This document shows, in pieces, positions 22,376 to 33,226 of a stretch of 64,000 bases of DNA. Positions within the stretch are counted from its first letter, which is position 1; every line of letters starts with the position of its first letter. The notes beneath the pieces were generated by a model that was not told the DNA's origin, did not search any database, and saw nothing but the letters and a program-made list of their open reading frames with translations. The position numbers were made by a program, and so were the translations under genes. The stretch comes from Cryptomeria japonica (lineage: Eukaryota; Streptophyta; Pinopsida; Cupressales; Cupressaceae): assembly GCF_030272615.1 (NCBI RefSeq), contig NC_081406.1, forward strand, positions 144,267,041-144,331,040, in the 5' to 3' direction.

Positions 22376-24816
22376 TCAATACATTATACCTGAAACTTAA
22401 GGGAGGCTTGATGATAGAAAATCGTTCATAGTCATCAAAAGAACAAATAATTTGTTAATTTGGAAAGGAAAAAACAGAATACAATAATTGTCCAGACAAA
22501 TTATATGCTATGGCTCAATATGTAAGTCAGAGCATTACAGGAAAGGAAAGACTTGGAAAATTTAATGAGGAATAGACAATTTAGCATAGTTATTAGGTTG
22601 AGATTTCATACCTGTGAACATGAGGGAGCAAGATGCTAGCTCGTGAGCACAAGTATGGAATCAACATTATAATCAGTCCAGTAACGAATAAGCTAGCAAC
22701 CTATCAAGAAACGCTTAATTGGTTATCCCGCAACAGAGAGCAAAGAAAGGAAGGAGGCTTAGCCTTCGTATTAACCTAGAGAGACAACTGAATTTGGAAG
22801 GCAGATTTTGCTAGGTTACATGCTCTGTGTTTTTAATGAGTATGTAAACAAATTCTGAATGGTACTGTACAATAATTGCAAAAGTACGATCTTTCTTGTG
22901 TCTCACTCGGTGCCCTAGCAAAAGTCCGATGTTTCTTATGTCTCACTCAGTGCCCTAGCAAAAGTTCAATCCACCCCAGTCAGTGCCCAAGTGAAAGTCT
23001 GATCTTTTTTGTGCTTATCCAAAATCAGCGATGAGGTATATTAGAGTGCTTGTGATTAAGAAGGGCCCTGCCTAGGAAGTAAATAGACGTTTTAATTTAA
23101 ATTTGAAAGCGTAATACAAGTCGGCTTTTGTATTGAAATTCTCAATTGCAAAACATTAAATAAAAGATCAATTCGGCCTAATACAATCAAGAGACACCGT
23201 TACATTTCTATAAAGGTGGGATTGATCATTCCATTTGATCAATCCATGATTTTATGCTTCATGTGCAGCAATCCTATGCAAGCAAAGGCAATCTTACATT
23301 ATCAAGTATCAACAAATTCTTCAAGGACAGCAACTTTGTTATTGCAAGCAAGGTGAATTCAACTTCAGCAGTCAGCAAATTCATTATTGCAAATCAACGA
23401 TTCTACATCTTCAAGAACAGCGATCAACACCAAAGATCAACGAATTCAAGACAAACATCAGCATTTGACATCACTATCACAGTGAAAGCTCATTGACACA
23501 AGGTCAGTTTTGCCAAATTAAAGATCAATTTGAGGCCGCTAGGCTGTTTAGAATTTGTTTGCAGGTCTGAATCAGGTCATATTGAATCATTTTTTATTGA
23601 AATCAGACCTTAGCTATGTTGGCATTCTTGTCATTGATGTCAACCGATATGTCGCATTGTTCAGTATTGTTCAATCTGGAAACACAAAGTATATTAGACA
23701 AGAACAGAATTAGATCTGGAAGCAGAATGAAGTCTGAAATAAAGTCATACCAAAATAATATCTTAGAATCATATCGATATCATATCTGCAATACTGTGTA
23801 GAGAAGGTTGCTATCAGACTTGTTTTCTTTTACTTGGTCTAAACTTTTTATCAGACTGGTTATGACAGCATAGATGTTATTGGAAAACGTGAATGAATCA
23901 CTCTTACGATATTCATTTATTATTGCAAAAGTCAGTTGGTACAAAATGGTTGTTTGATGTTGGTTATAACTTCTTTCAAAGTGATTATGTATGAAGAGAT
24001 GCAGTTTAAAGGCGGTTTTGGGCTTATAAAGTTCGAACTAAAAGAAGTTTGTTTTATTAATTTTTAGTTGAACTTATTTGTGATAACAAATAACTACTTC
24101 TAACAGGTGGCAACTGAACTCATTCTTTTATTTATTGACTTTGGTGACTAAAAGAATGATAATAGAGTGAAGCCAATCATATTTTGAAGTTTGTATGCTG
24201 TAGATACGATTGTTGATTCAGTCTTCTCTGTGTCTCTATATACACAGTGAGTCTTAATCATAAAGCTGTGGTTACTAGATTCAGTCTTCACAGCAGTGGT
24301 TAAACTCTGGTCAAGAATCACTTTGATATTAGGACTGGTTGATTGTAAGTATTCTTCAATATTGGCATTCGTTAATTGTGAAGTATTCTACAGGTTACTT
24401 TATGTTCAGACTTGCTTAAAAGTTTGTATACAGATTTGACTGTAAAAAGTATACATCTCTTTTCAATCAGACCAAAGATTTTCTATGCATACATGAAATG
24501 AAGTTTGTCTAACTTCTATTCCAAGTTGAATCACAGGGAAAAGAAACACAGGAGGCTATGTATTGATTTGGAACAATGCCAAACAGATCTGTACTTGGAA
24601 TATTGATTACTCAGTGACATTCTCTGTTGAATGCTTTCTGAAATACAGAGACTTAGTGACTTTTTATTCATATAACATCTATACTGTTGAAAACTTCAGA
24701 GATTATTATTTTGTAATCTGCAACCATACTGAAGTAGATTTTCTGTTTTGTATTGTGGGGTTGATGCCACAAAAATTTGAAATTAGTGCTCTTATTCTGA
24801 AAGATCTGCTGGGTTA
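22376..24816. other. Host DNA between units A and B1
   Basis: No gene is supportable. A tandem repeat of about 40 bp (GCAAAAGTNCGATNTTTCTT followed by TCTCACTC.GTGCCCTA) starts at 22878, 22918 and 22958, with a decayed fourth copy to about 23010. CTATAAAGG at about 23209 is a possible TATA box. The stretch, together with 34104-34390, may be an older LTR split by B1 and B2. Confidence 0.45.
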
Positions 24817-24868
24817 GTGCCCTAAAGAGTTGTTGCTCTTATTCTGAAAGATTTGGTGGGTTGGTGCC
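24784..24868 (+). repeat. 52-bp host tandem repeat (left copies)
   Basis: One full 52-bp unit, GTGCCCTAAAGAG...GGTTGGTGCC, lies at 24817-24868, preceded by a partial unit at about 24784-24816 (AGTGCTCTTATTCTGAAAGA). A second full unit, with two differences, lies between B1 and B2 at 29515-29566. Each unit ends in GTGCC, and both B1 and B2 are inserted at that point. Confidence 0.85.
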
Positions 24869-25460
24869 TGTTGTGACGTATTCACACATCGCCCCATTGC
24901 AAATGGGGACCCCTACTTTTTTTGCTTTCTGGGGTTTGCTTTCTAGGTGTTTAGGGTTTGTCTGTTAGCCTTTGCATTTTGAGTGTCGCCAGGGGATCAC
25001 TAGGATGGTAGGCTTTGCTTGAGCCAGGGAAGTCAGCAGGTGCTCCAGGTTAGGGTTTCTTTGAGAGTCTTCCTTAGGGCCTGGTTTTGCTCTTGTTGCT
25101 AATTGTGTCTTTCTTTGTGAGTGGGTGTCATTCTTGAAGGTCCGAGCTAGGTCAAGTTGGTGAGTGATGAAGTCTTGAATGTCATCTTGATCTTCAAATG
25201 CCCTGAAATTTGGCTAAGTCTGGAATGCCCTGATCCTGAAATTTGGCTAAGTCTGGAATGTCCTGATCCTGAAATTTGACTAAGTCTGGAAAACTAAAGA
25301 ATCCTCCAAAAACTAGATTTTGCAATATAACTCCTGGAGATCCGAAACCACTCTCAAACATCCTGGAAGTATATATGGAATATAACTTAAAGTATAAGAA
25401 TTCTTATACTTAAATTTTATATTCCATAAAATGATCCTGACGGAGAGTCCAAAATGTCAA

Positions 25461-28098
25461 ATTTCGCTCCTCACCCTTCCAAAGGGTCCAAAGCGAATTT
25501 CGCTCTTGACCCTTCCAAAGGGTCCAAAGCGAAATTTTCCATAAGACATTCTACTTTGACCAAAACCTAGAACTAACGCATTCCCAGGCTTGAATGAAGG
25601 CAAAAGCACTTGTTTGAATGAAGAAATGCGAAAAAATGAAGTCAAGATCATGGCCTAAGGTGGATTTCGCTCTTGACCCTTCCAAAGGGTCCAGAGCGAA
25701 ATTCATATTTCCTCTATTTTTCTCCTTAGCTTGACCAAGTTTGTAGACTTTTGAGGCCTAATTGAGAAGGTTTGATGCAACTTAGCCTTGGAGAGGAGAT
25801 TTTAGACCTTGGGATGATGGATTCTAGCCTAGGAGAGGAATTTCGCTCCTGACCCTTCCAAAGGGTCCAGAGCGAAAATCCTTATAACCCTCATTTTCCT
25901 TCCTTGTTTTGGATGGGCGTTGGTTTATTAGGCATTGTGTGTGAGTCTTGATGTGTTCTTGCCTTGAGAAGTGTTTTGAAAAGTGAGGATCTTGTCCAAA
26001 AATAGGAATTTCGCTCCTAACCCTTCCAAAGGGTCCAGAGCGAAATTCTTCATAAGCCTCATTTTCTCACTTGCTTTGGATACCAACCTTGTTCCATGGG
26101 TGAATTTGGGAAGGAAATAACATGTCTCTACCTTTTGAGGTGATGGAGCATAGAAATGTGAAGGATTTTGGCCAAGATTAGGAATTTCGCTCCTAACCCT
26201 TCCAAAGGGTCCAGAGCGAAATTCACTATAATCCTCATTTGCTACCTTGAATGGGCTTAAAACCTGGTTCCTCAAGTGGAAAACAATCTATATTTGCCTC
26301 TAGGAGAGGATTGAAGTTTGAAAAATGAGCAATTAAAGCCTAAATCAAGATTTTCGCTCCTGACCCTTCCAAAGGGTCCAGAGCGAAAATCAACCTAAGA
26401 CTCATTTCTGGCCTTATTTGACCAAATTTTGATTTGCAAGGCATTTTGAAGGGAAGAGTAGACATGTTTGGACGTTGTAAATGTTTGGAAGCTTTGAAAA
26501 AATGAAAGATTCTAGCCAAGAAGGTGAATTTCGCTCCTGACCCTTCCAAAGGGTCCAGAGCGAAATTTCTTGCAAGCCTATTCTTTTGACCTTGTTTTGG
26601 CTTAAGACCTTATCCATTGGGTGAAGGATGATGTTTAGTTACCTCTTGAGGTGATTTTGAGTTGGAAAAAGGAAGAATCAAGCCCAAATCATGATTTTCG
26701 CTCCTGACCCTTCCAAAGAGTCCAAAGCGAAAATCCTCCTAGACCTCATTTCCTTCCCTATTTGACCAAATTGTGATGTCCAAAGCATGTTGAAAGGGGA
26801 AATGGACATGATCTTGCCTTTGAAAGTGTTTGGAAGTTATGAAAATGAAGGATTCTAGCCAGGAAAGTGAATTTCGCTCCTAACCCTTCCAAAGGGTCCA
26901 GAGCGAAATTCCTTATGAGCCTACTTTTTGACCTTCTTGGACATGAAACCTTGTTCCTAGGGCAATGAAGGATGAAATTCTACCTTGCAAAGAAGTTTCA
27001 AGTTGAAAAAATGATGATTTTTGGTCAAGAATGAAAATTTCGCTCCTGACCCTTCCAAAGGGTCCAAAGCGAATTTTCTCAAAACCTCTTTTCCTATCAA
27101 GTTTTTTGCTAGATTAAGTGTGGGATGAGGCAAAATCAAGAAGAGCATGCCCTTAAGAATGACTTTAAGTTGTTAAAGACCATGAATGATGAAGGAATTG
27201 AGCCTAGACAAGATTTTCGCTCCTGACCCTTCCAAAGGGTCCAGAGCGAAAATCCTTGAAAACATTGTTTTTTCAAAATTTTGAGCAAAACCAAGCTTGG
27301 ACAAGGGTGCGAGAAGGCATTTGGATTGTCTTAGAATGAATTTTGGTTGCCAAGAATGCAAATTTGAAAGCCTAGAGAAAATTTCGCTCCTAACCCTTCC
27401 AAAGGGTCCAGAGCGAAATTTCTAAAATTCCCCTTTTTCCTTGCAATTCAAGACAAGATTTTGGTTTTTATACCATGGGAAGGAGAAAGACAAGATTTCC
27501 TATGCCTTGGAAGTGATTTGAAGTTGGAAGGATGGCGAGATAGCCCTAAAACAAGATTTTCGCTCCTGACCCTTCCAAAGGGTCCAGAGCGAAAATCCTT
27601 AAAACCATCCTTTTTCCAAAATTTGTGCCAAGCCAAGCCTAGACCAAGGTGAAAGATGCCCTTGTGATTGCCCTTGAGTTGATGGTTGTCTCCAGAAGTG
27701 ATGATTTTAGGCCAGAGGAGGAAATTCGCTCCTGACCCTTCCAAAGGGTCCAGGGCGAAAATCCTTCAATCACCTATTTTGCCTTGCAAAATCAAGATAA
27801 ACTTGGGTTGGATGAGAGAAGAAAAGTGTTTCCTTGCCTTGTGAGGTGGATTGAAGTTGGAATGATTAAAAAAATGAGCTACAAACAAGAAATTCGCTCT
27901 TGACCCTTCCAAAGGGTCTAGAGCGAAAAACACTAAAACCATCCTTTTCTCCAAACTTTGTGCTAAGTCAAGCCTGGACTAGGGCGAGAAAAGCTATTTG
28001 GAATGCCTTGGAAAGATGTTTGACCTTCAAAAATGTGAATTTTGAGCTAAAGTTGGAATTTCGCTACTGACCCTTCCAAAGGGTCCAGGGCGAAATTC
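25461..28098 (+). repeat. Array of 17 regularly spaced palindromes, unit B1
   Basis: Seventeen palindromes of about 36-40 bp have left arm TTTCGCTCCTGACCCTT and right arm AAGGGTCCAGAGCGAAA. CGC cores begin at 25465, 25501, 25668, 25844, 26012, 26188, 26355, 26532, 26699, 26875, 27041, 27218, 27385, 27561, 27727, 27895 and 28062. After the first close pair (36 bp apart), the intervals mostly alternate between about 167 and 176. Spacers two units apart are more alike than neighbours (compare those after 26355 and 26699), so the array grew as a dimer of about 343 bp. Against unit A the stem has changed from TGTCCC/GGGACCA to TGACCC/GGGTCCA, a paired change. Confidence 0.92.
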
Positions 28099-28234
28099 TT
28101 ATAGGGTCTGTTCCTGGAGAAAATCTTGGGCAAGTTTCATGTTAATATCTTTTTGTTGATGATTTAAGTTGAAAATGCTATGTTGAAATGAATTTATCAC
28201 GTGTCCTTAATCATCTTTTGGTTTATTTCGGCAA

Positions 28235-28405
28235 ATGAAAGAAGACCAGGCCAGGACAAGGACGACCTTCTCCAGCCCAGCATCAACAAGGACGACCTTC
28301 TCCAGCCCAGCCTCATCAAGGACGACCTCTTCCAGTCCAACATTTGAAGGAAAGACAAGGTGGCATCCCAGTCATCACTCCTCCAATCGGGTTGGTCCAC
28401 TTTAG
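28235..28405 (+). CDS. Short repeat-peptide ORF, unit B1
   Basis: An ATG-started frame of 56 codons, rich in Ser, Thr and Arg, lies on a three-copy repeat (GGACGACCTTCTCCAGCC; each copy about 30 bp). In another frame the same repeat reads QGRPSPAQ. B2 has the related repeat GGACGGTCTTCGCCA at the same place. It sits where the large gene lies in unit A. Coding is uncertain; the repeat may matter only as DNA. Confidence 0.3.
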   Translation: MKEDQARTRTTFSSPASTRTTFSSPASSRTTSSSPTFEGKTRWHPSHHSSNRVGPL

Positions 28406-28553
28406 CATGTCCAGATTCAATGTACTTGATTCATCAAAGATGGCACTAACTTTGATGTACCTACCCCAGCTATCCATTGGTCGAGTATTCCAGAGAAGAC
28501 ATGTGTCCAAATAATGCAATTATTTCATTAGTCGGAATTAAGTTTGTTGTAAC

Positions 28554-28642
28554 AAACCCTAATTAGGGTTTCATTGTAAAATCTTGGCCATTGATCTCAA
28601 ATTGATCTAAGCCATTGAATTGTATTGTGGGCACTATATAAG
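28554..28642 (+). promoter_or_regulatory. LTR core promoter with palindromic telobox, unit B1
   Basis: AAACCCTAATTAGGGTTT at 28554-28571, GGCCATTGATCT and TTGATCTAAGCC in between, CTATATAAG at 28634-28642. The spacing from palindrome to TATA is 63 bp. Confidence 0.8.
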
Positions 28643-29514
28643 CCCTGGGTCCTCATTTGTAAAGGCTGATAGTGAGTCAGTAGTTAGAAGGTGAATAGTT
28701 AGCTAATAGTGAATAGTCAACAAATAGTATAGCAGTTAGAGTAGAATAGAAAGAGAAGGCAAAGATTGTTGCCAAGATATTGTTGTAAAAGACTTGTAAA
28801 ACTTCATTGAAGAAATGGTGAAATCTATGGGTCGATTCAACAATTTGCATGGTCTCTATACTTCTCAGATTTGATTTCATGTTATTAGATGAGTGGAAGA
28901 AATGTGTTTGACTGATGGCAAAATTTGTATATCCATACTACTAGCAGTTTGTTGATTGCAGACTTGCCCTATGTAGTCAACTGGAATCATTCAGCTTAAG
29001 CTTAACTTCAATTGTCACTTCTTCATTGACATGCATCAGCCTGATGGTGTCTATGCCTGTAGTGATGATTTGAACATCATAAAGCTTTCCTCTGAAGATC
29101 GCACTAACCTTGTGGAGATGGTCCTGGGATGTCAAAACAAGACTTAGTTAGAATTTCATCAAAGGTCATTCATTGCTCTTACATTCTTAGTGTCAGAATT
29201 AGATCCTTTCCTCGCCCTCATCCTTTTCTCTTTTTTCAAAATCTAGGCTAGTGAAATCCCGTGTTCCAGTAATATTCAAAGCAAATCAGACGTTTAGGTC
29301 GTCAAGTGTAAGTCCCCTTGCAATTCCAGCAAAATCACATCATACCACAGAGAGCTTATCCACGAGTAGAGAACCTACATACAAGAACCTTGGAGTTGCC
29401 TCGACTGATCCTTCAACGAGATCTTCAGCAGTCGGGAAACTTTGCTCAAGAGAGGATAAGGTACCTTTAGGTATTTTATTCTGTGTTCGCATGTGCATAA
29501 AAAGCACATCAACA

Positions 29515-29566
29515 GTGCCCTGAAGAGTTGTTGCTCTTATTCTGGAAGATTTGGTGGGTTGGTGCC
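29515..29566 (+). repeat. 52-bp host repeat between B1 and B2
   Basis: This is the only DNA between the two units. It matches 24817-24868 with two substitutions. Its first five bases, GTGCC, are B1's right target duplication and its last five, GTGCC, are B2's left one. Confidence 0.9.
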
Positions 29567-29946
29567 TGTTGTGACGTTTTCACACATCGCCCCATTGCAA
29601 ATGGGGACCCCTGTTTTTTGCTCATTTTGCTCGTTTTCGCTTTGCTTTTTAGGGTTTTGGTTTGGATCCAATCCCTTTTGAGAGCTTTTTGAATTTCCTT
29701 TTCTAGAATGCAAATTTTGAATGCAATGAATTCGCCAGAATGGTCTAATTTTCAATTGGAATGTTGATGCAGAGCTTAAATTTGTCTAAGTGTTGAAGAT
29801 GAAATGTGAATTTTTGTCCAATTGAATATTTTTGACCAAATTTTGACATTTTTGATTTTTGATCCTAGGCATCTCAAATGATTTGTTTTCGCCTTGTGAA
29901 GTGTTAAAATGTGTAAAATCATGTTATTTTGGCCTATAGGAGCAAA

Positions 29947-31815
29947 ATCGCTCCTGTCCCTCAGTGAAGGACGGGAGCTCGTTTTCAAATATTTTACTAT
30001 TCCTGCAGGGTCAAGATGAATTACGAATTGGAAGTGATGGAGAAAGGCGAGATCTTTCCATTGAATATAAATTGAAGATTTTCATGAGCACAGAAATGCC
30101 TCCAGGGGAAAAATCGCTCCTGTCCCTCAGTGAAGGACCGGAGCTACAAATCCAATTTTGCTTTGTCCTTGCAAGATTTTAACGTCTTGACGATGTGAAA
30201 AGGTCCAAAGAGGTGCATTTTATCAAATGAATATAACTTGAAGCGTCGCCCAGGGGATCACATAGGATAGCAAGTCCGGCTTGAGTGAGGTCCTGATCCT
30301 GAAATTTGGCTAAGTCTGGAATGCCCTGATCCTGAATTTGACTAAGTCTGGAAACTGAAAAAACCTCCAAAAACTAGATTTTGCAATATAACTCCTGGAG
30401 GTCTGAAACCACTCTCAAACATCCTGAAAGTATATATGGAATATAACTTAAAGTATAAGAAATTCTTATACTTAAATGTTATATTCCATTAAAGTTATCC
30501 TGATAGAGAGTGCGAAAAGTCAAATTTCGCTCCCGTCCTTCACTAAGGATCCAGAGCGAATTTCGCTCCTGTCCCTCACTAGAGGACCAAGGCGATGCGC
30601 TCCTGTCCCTCACCAAGGGACCAGAGCGAAATTCTTCATAAGGTACGATCTGGGCAAAGATCAAGCAAATTTTATGTTCGAAGGCAAGAAAGGAGGTCAA
30701 TCGAACCCGTTGAAGACAAATTGAAGATTATCAAACGTCAACAAAGGACCAAAATGCTTAAGTTCGCTCCTGTCCCTCAGGAAGGGACCAGAGCGATTTT
30801 TGTTGTAGATGATTTTCTCGCCAAATTTCAACCGATCTCAAGGCATGAATGAATGAAAGGAGGCATTGCGAATCCGTTGAATATAATTTTCGAAGGTGAT
30901 GAAGTGAAATGAGGCCCACAAGAGCAAAATCGCTCCTGTCCCTCTCCAAGGGACCAGGGCGATATGATAAGTATGATGCCGTTCCTTTAAGTTCAAGACA
31001 CTCCAAGTTCGAATACAAGGTGGTGAAGACATTTTAAGGCGTCCTAATCAAGCGCAAAGTATCAAAGGTTGCTAACATTGAAGAATTTACACCAAGATTC
31101 CCAGTTCGCTCCTGTCCCTCAGGGAGGGACCAGAGCGAAATTTGCATAAAGGCTCTAAATTTTGAAAATTGATCACATTCCAAGTGTCCAAGGGAATCAA
31201 AAGGACTTCATTTTACGCGATGAAAGTGATGGCAAGTTGAAAAGGCAAAGACAAGTTCAAAATCTTGAAGTTCGCTCCTGTCCCTCTGGAAGGGACCAGA
31301 GCGATATTAATCATATTGGCTAAATCTCTCAAAATTCACGTTAAGTCAAGGTTTTTGCGGATCACACAAGGTCTAAGGCATCATAACAAGGTGATATGCA
31401 AAGGGGTTGAACGTTAAACAATCATCAAATCGAACAAAGAGGCTATATCGCTCCTGTCCCTCTCCAAGGGACCAGAGCGATTTGCATGGGATCCTTCATT
31501 TTCTTTCAAATGCATGTCAAGGCAAGTTCACACAAGATCAAGGACGTCTTTTGAAAGGTAATGGACGAGGAATTGGTACCAAGAACAAAGAATGTCAAGT
31601 AAAAACGTAGGGATCGCTCCTGTCCCTCTCCAAAGGACCAAGGCGATATCACACCTAAAGGACATTTGTTTGCAGGACAAGTCGCTCAAGTTTAAAAATC
31701 CTAGCGAACATGCCAAATCCAACGTGGAGATGGAGATTTTGGACGAAAAAATGCAAGAATTATGATCAAATTGATGGATCGCTCCTGTCCCCCAGTCAGG
31801 GACCAGGGCGATGAG
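29947..31815 (+). repeat. Array of 12 regularly spaced palindromes, unit B2
   Basis: CGC cores begin at 29949, 30115, 30528, 30564, 30598, 30765, 30931, 31107, 31273, 31449, 31615 and 31780. Single intervals are 166, then (after the B1-like block and a close triplet 36 and 34 bp apart) 167, 166, 176, 166, 176, 166 and 165. Most stems are of the A type, TGTCCC/GGGACCA. The first two copies pair TGTCCC with AGGAC, an intermediate with one mismatch. Confidence 0.9.
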
Positions 31816-32126
31816 GTACGTATCTTCTCACTTTTTCATTTTGGCGCTTAAAACACATTTTTTAAAATTTATTTAAATGCTAACAAAATCGATATTTTAT
31901 TAAAAATAGCATTTAAATATTGCGCTTAATGTTAATTAATTATTTTGCCTTGTAAAAATCGAATTTGTCAATTTAAATGATAAAGGCATTTAATTAATTA
32001 TTTATTAATTAATAAAAATCAAGAGGAGCTTTTAGATAGGGAGGTCGGCCTTTATTATTTAATTAAAATCGTTTAAAAATTGCTTTATTTCACAAAAGTC
32101 GGCCTTAGGGTGAATGATGAGAGGCG

Positions 32127-32778
32127 CTTATATAAGGGAGGTGAAAGATTTTTATTTTCACATTATCATTTTTATCATCTCAAGTGCGATTTAAGGAAGA
32201 CAAAGGGAGAAGTGCGAAGTTGTGTTCAAGGTGGTACGAATTTCATTTCAAGCTAGGAGGTGCGAATTTATATCCAAAGGAAGGCGTTAGTACTATCCAA
32301 GGAAGTGCGAACTTGTCCAAGGCATTGGAGATCACGTCAAGGATATACTAAAGGAGGCGAAATTGCTATTTTGAAGAGGAGATCACGTTGAACACATCTA
32401 ATATCAATTTTGCCTAGGCGATTTCATTCATTTTGCATTCTAGAGTTAGCTCTCAAGTGAGATATGGCTATATGGATTTATTGTTTTGATTTTGATCATT
32501 GATCGTCATAGCCTCAAATTTTGAATTTTGAAATTTGTTTTTCCCTTAGCTCAATCGTTTTTTTTTTTTTAGGAAATGATTAATAAAGGATTTATCATTA
32601 AGTTTCCTAAAATTTGCTCTCTAATTTATGTTATGTATTGCAAAATCATGGTATTAATTTTGAAATGTTGTGTAGGCATCAAATGGAGATCTCTTCAAGG
32701 AAAATCAAGCCGGATCCAGGACGGTCTTCGCCAGGACGGTCTTCATCAGGACGGTCTTCGCCAAGACGATCAAACTAG
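32127..32778 (+). promoter_or_regulatory. Gene-type promoter, leader and putative intron, unit B2
   Basis: CTTATATAAG at 32127-32136 matches the TATA box before the gene in A, and the leader is homologous up to GTTAGCTCTCAA. Then GTGAGA (32457) looks like a splice donor. Candidate acceptors are the T-run plus AG near 32571 and TGTGTAG at 32675, followed by GCATCAAATGG; A has GTATCAAGATGG directly after the leader. In B2 the ATG at 32683 opens only a 31-codon frame ending at 32778, with a GRSSP repeat. The intron is an inference from these motifs. Confidence 0.45.
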
Positions 32779-33136
32779 GACATGGGTGACCTCTTTCAAT
32801 CCAGCGTTCCAAGGCAAGGTACATCATCATCCTGCACATCAAGGACACAAGGAGTTAGGACAAGAGTTAATCAAAGATAGCCTCTCAACGACATCAAATT
32901 GAATATCTAGCAAGCTACAAGTGTCAGATGAGGTGGCATCCCAGTCATCACTCCTCCAGTCAGTGTAATCCACCTCAGCATGTCCAGATTCAATGTACTT
33001 AACTCATGGAAGGTGGCACAAACTCCGATGTACCTACCTCGGCTATCCATTGGTCGATTTTTCTAGAAGGGACATGTGTCCAAGCAATACAATTTTATCA
33101 TTGGTCAAGCATTAAATGTTATGTAATGGTTGTAAC

Positions 33137-33226
33137 AAACCCTAATTAGGGTTTTCATTGTTGAATCTTGGCCATTGATCTTGAATTGATCTAAGCCATC
33201 AAATTGTATTGTGGGCACTATATAAG
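33137..33226 (+). promoter_or_regulatory. LTR core promoter with palindromic telobox, unit B2
   Basis: AAACCCTAATTAGGGTTT at 33137-33154, GGCCATTGATCT, and CTATATAAG at 33218-33226. The spacing is 64 bp. Confidence 0.8.

Larger units (their letters stand above)
24869..29514 (+). mobile_element. Unit B1: giant LTR without the gene (4.65 kb)
   Basis: It begins TGTTGTGACG and ends AGCACATCAACA; target duplication GTGCC at 24864-24868 and 29515-29519. It has the start palindrome, a three-copy 34-bp repeat (TTTGGCTAAGTCTGG, 25205-25290), a 55-bp near-perfect inverted repeat at 25374-25428, the palindrome array, a short proline-rich repeat ORF and the telobox-TATA promoter. The large gene seen in A, C, D and F is absent, as is the TATA box that precedes it. 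Confidence 0.85.

Noticed and set aside
15753-28098. Minus-strand open frames with repeated FALDPLEGSGAKF or LVPWRGTGA motifs
   Set aside because: These are translations of the repeated palindromes; each frame closes within one or two repeat units.
15753-31815. CRISPR array
   Set aside because: Regular palindromes with unlike spacers recall CRISPR, but this is plant retroelement DNA, the spacing is about 170 bp, the spacers are related to each other and no cas gene is present.
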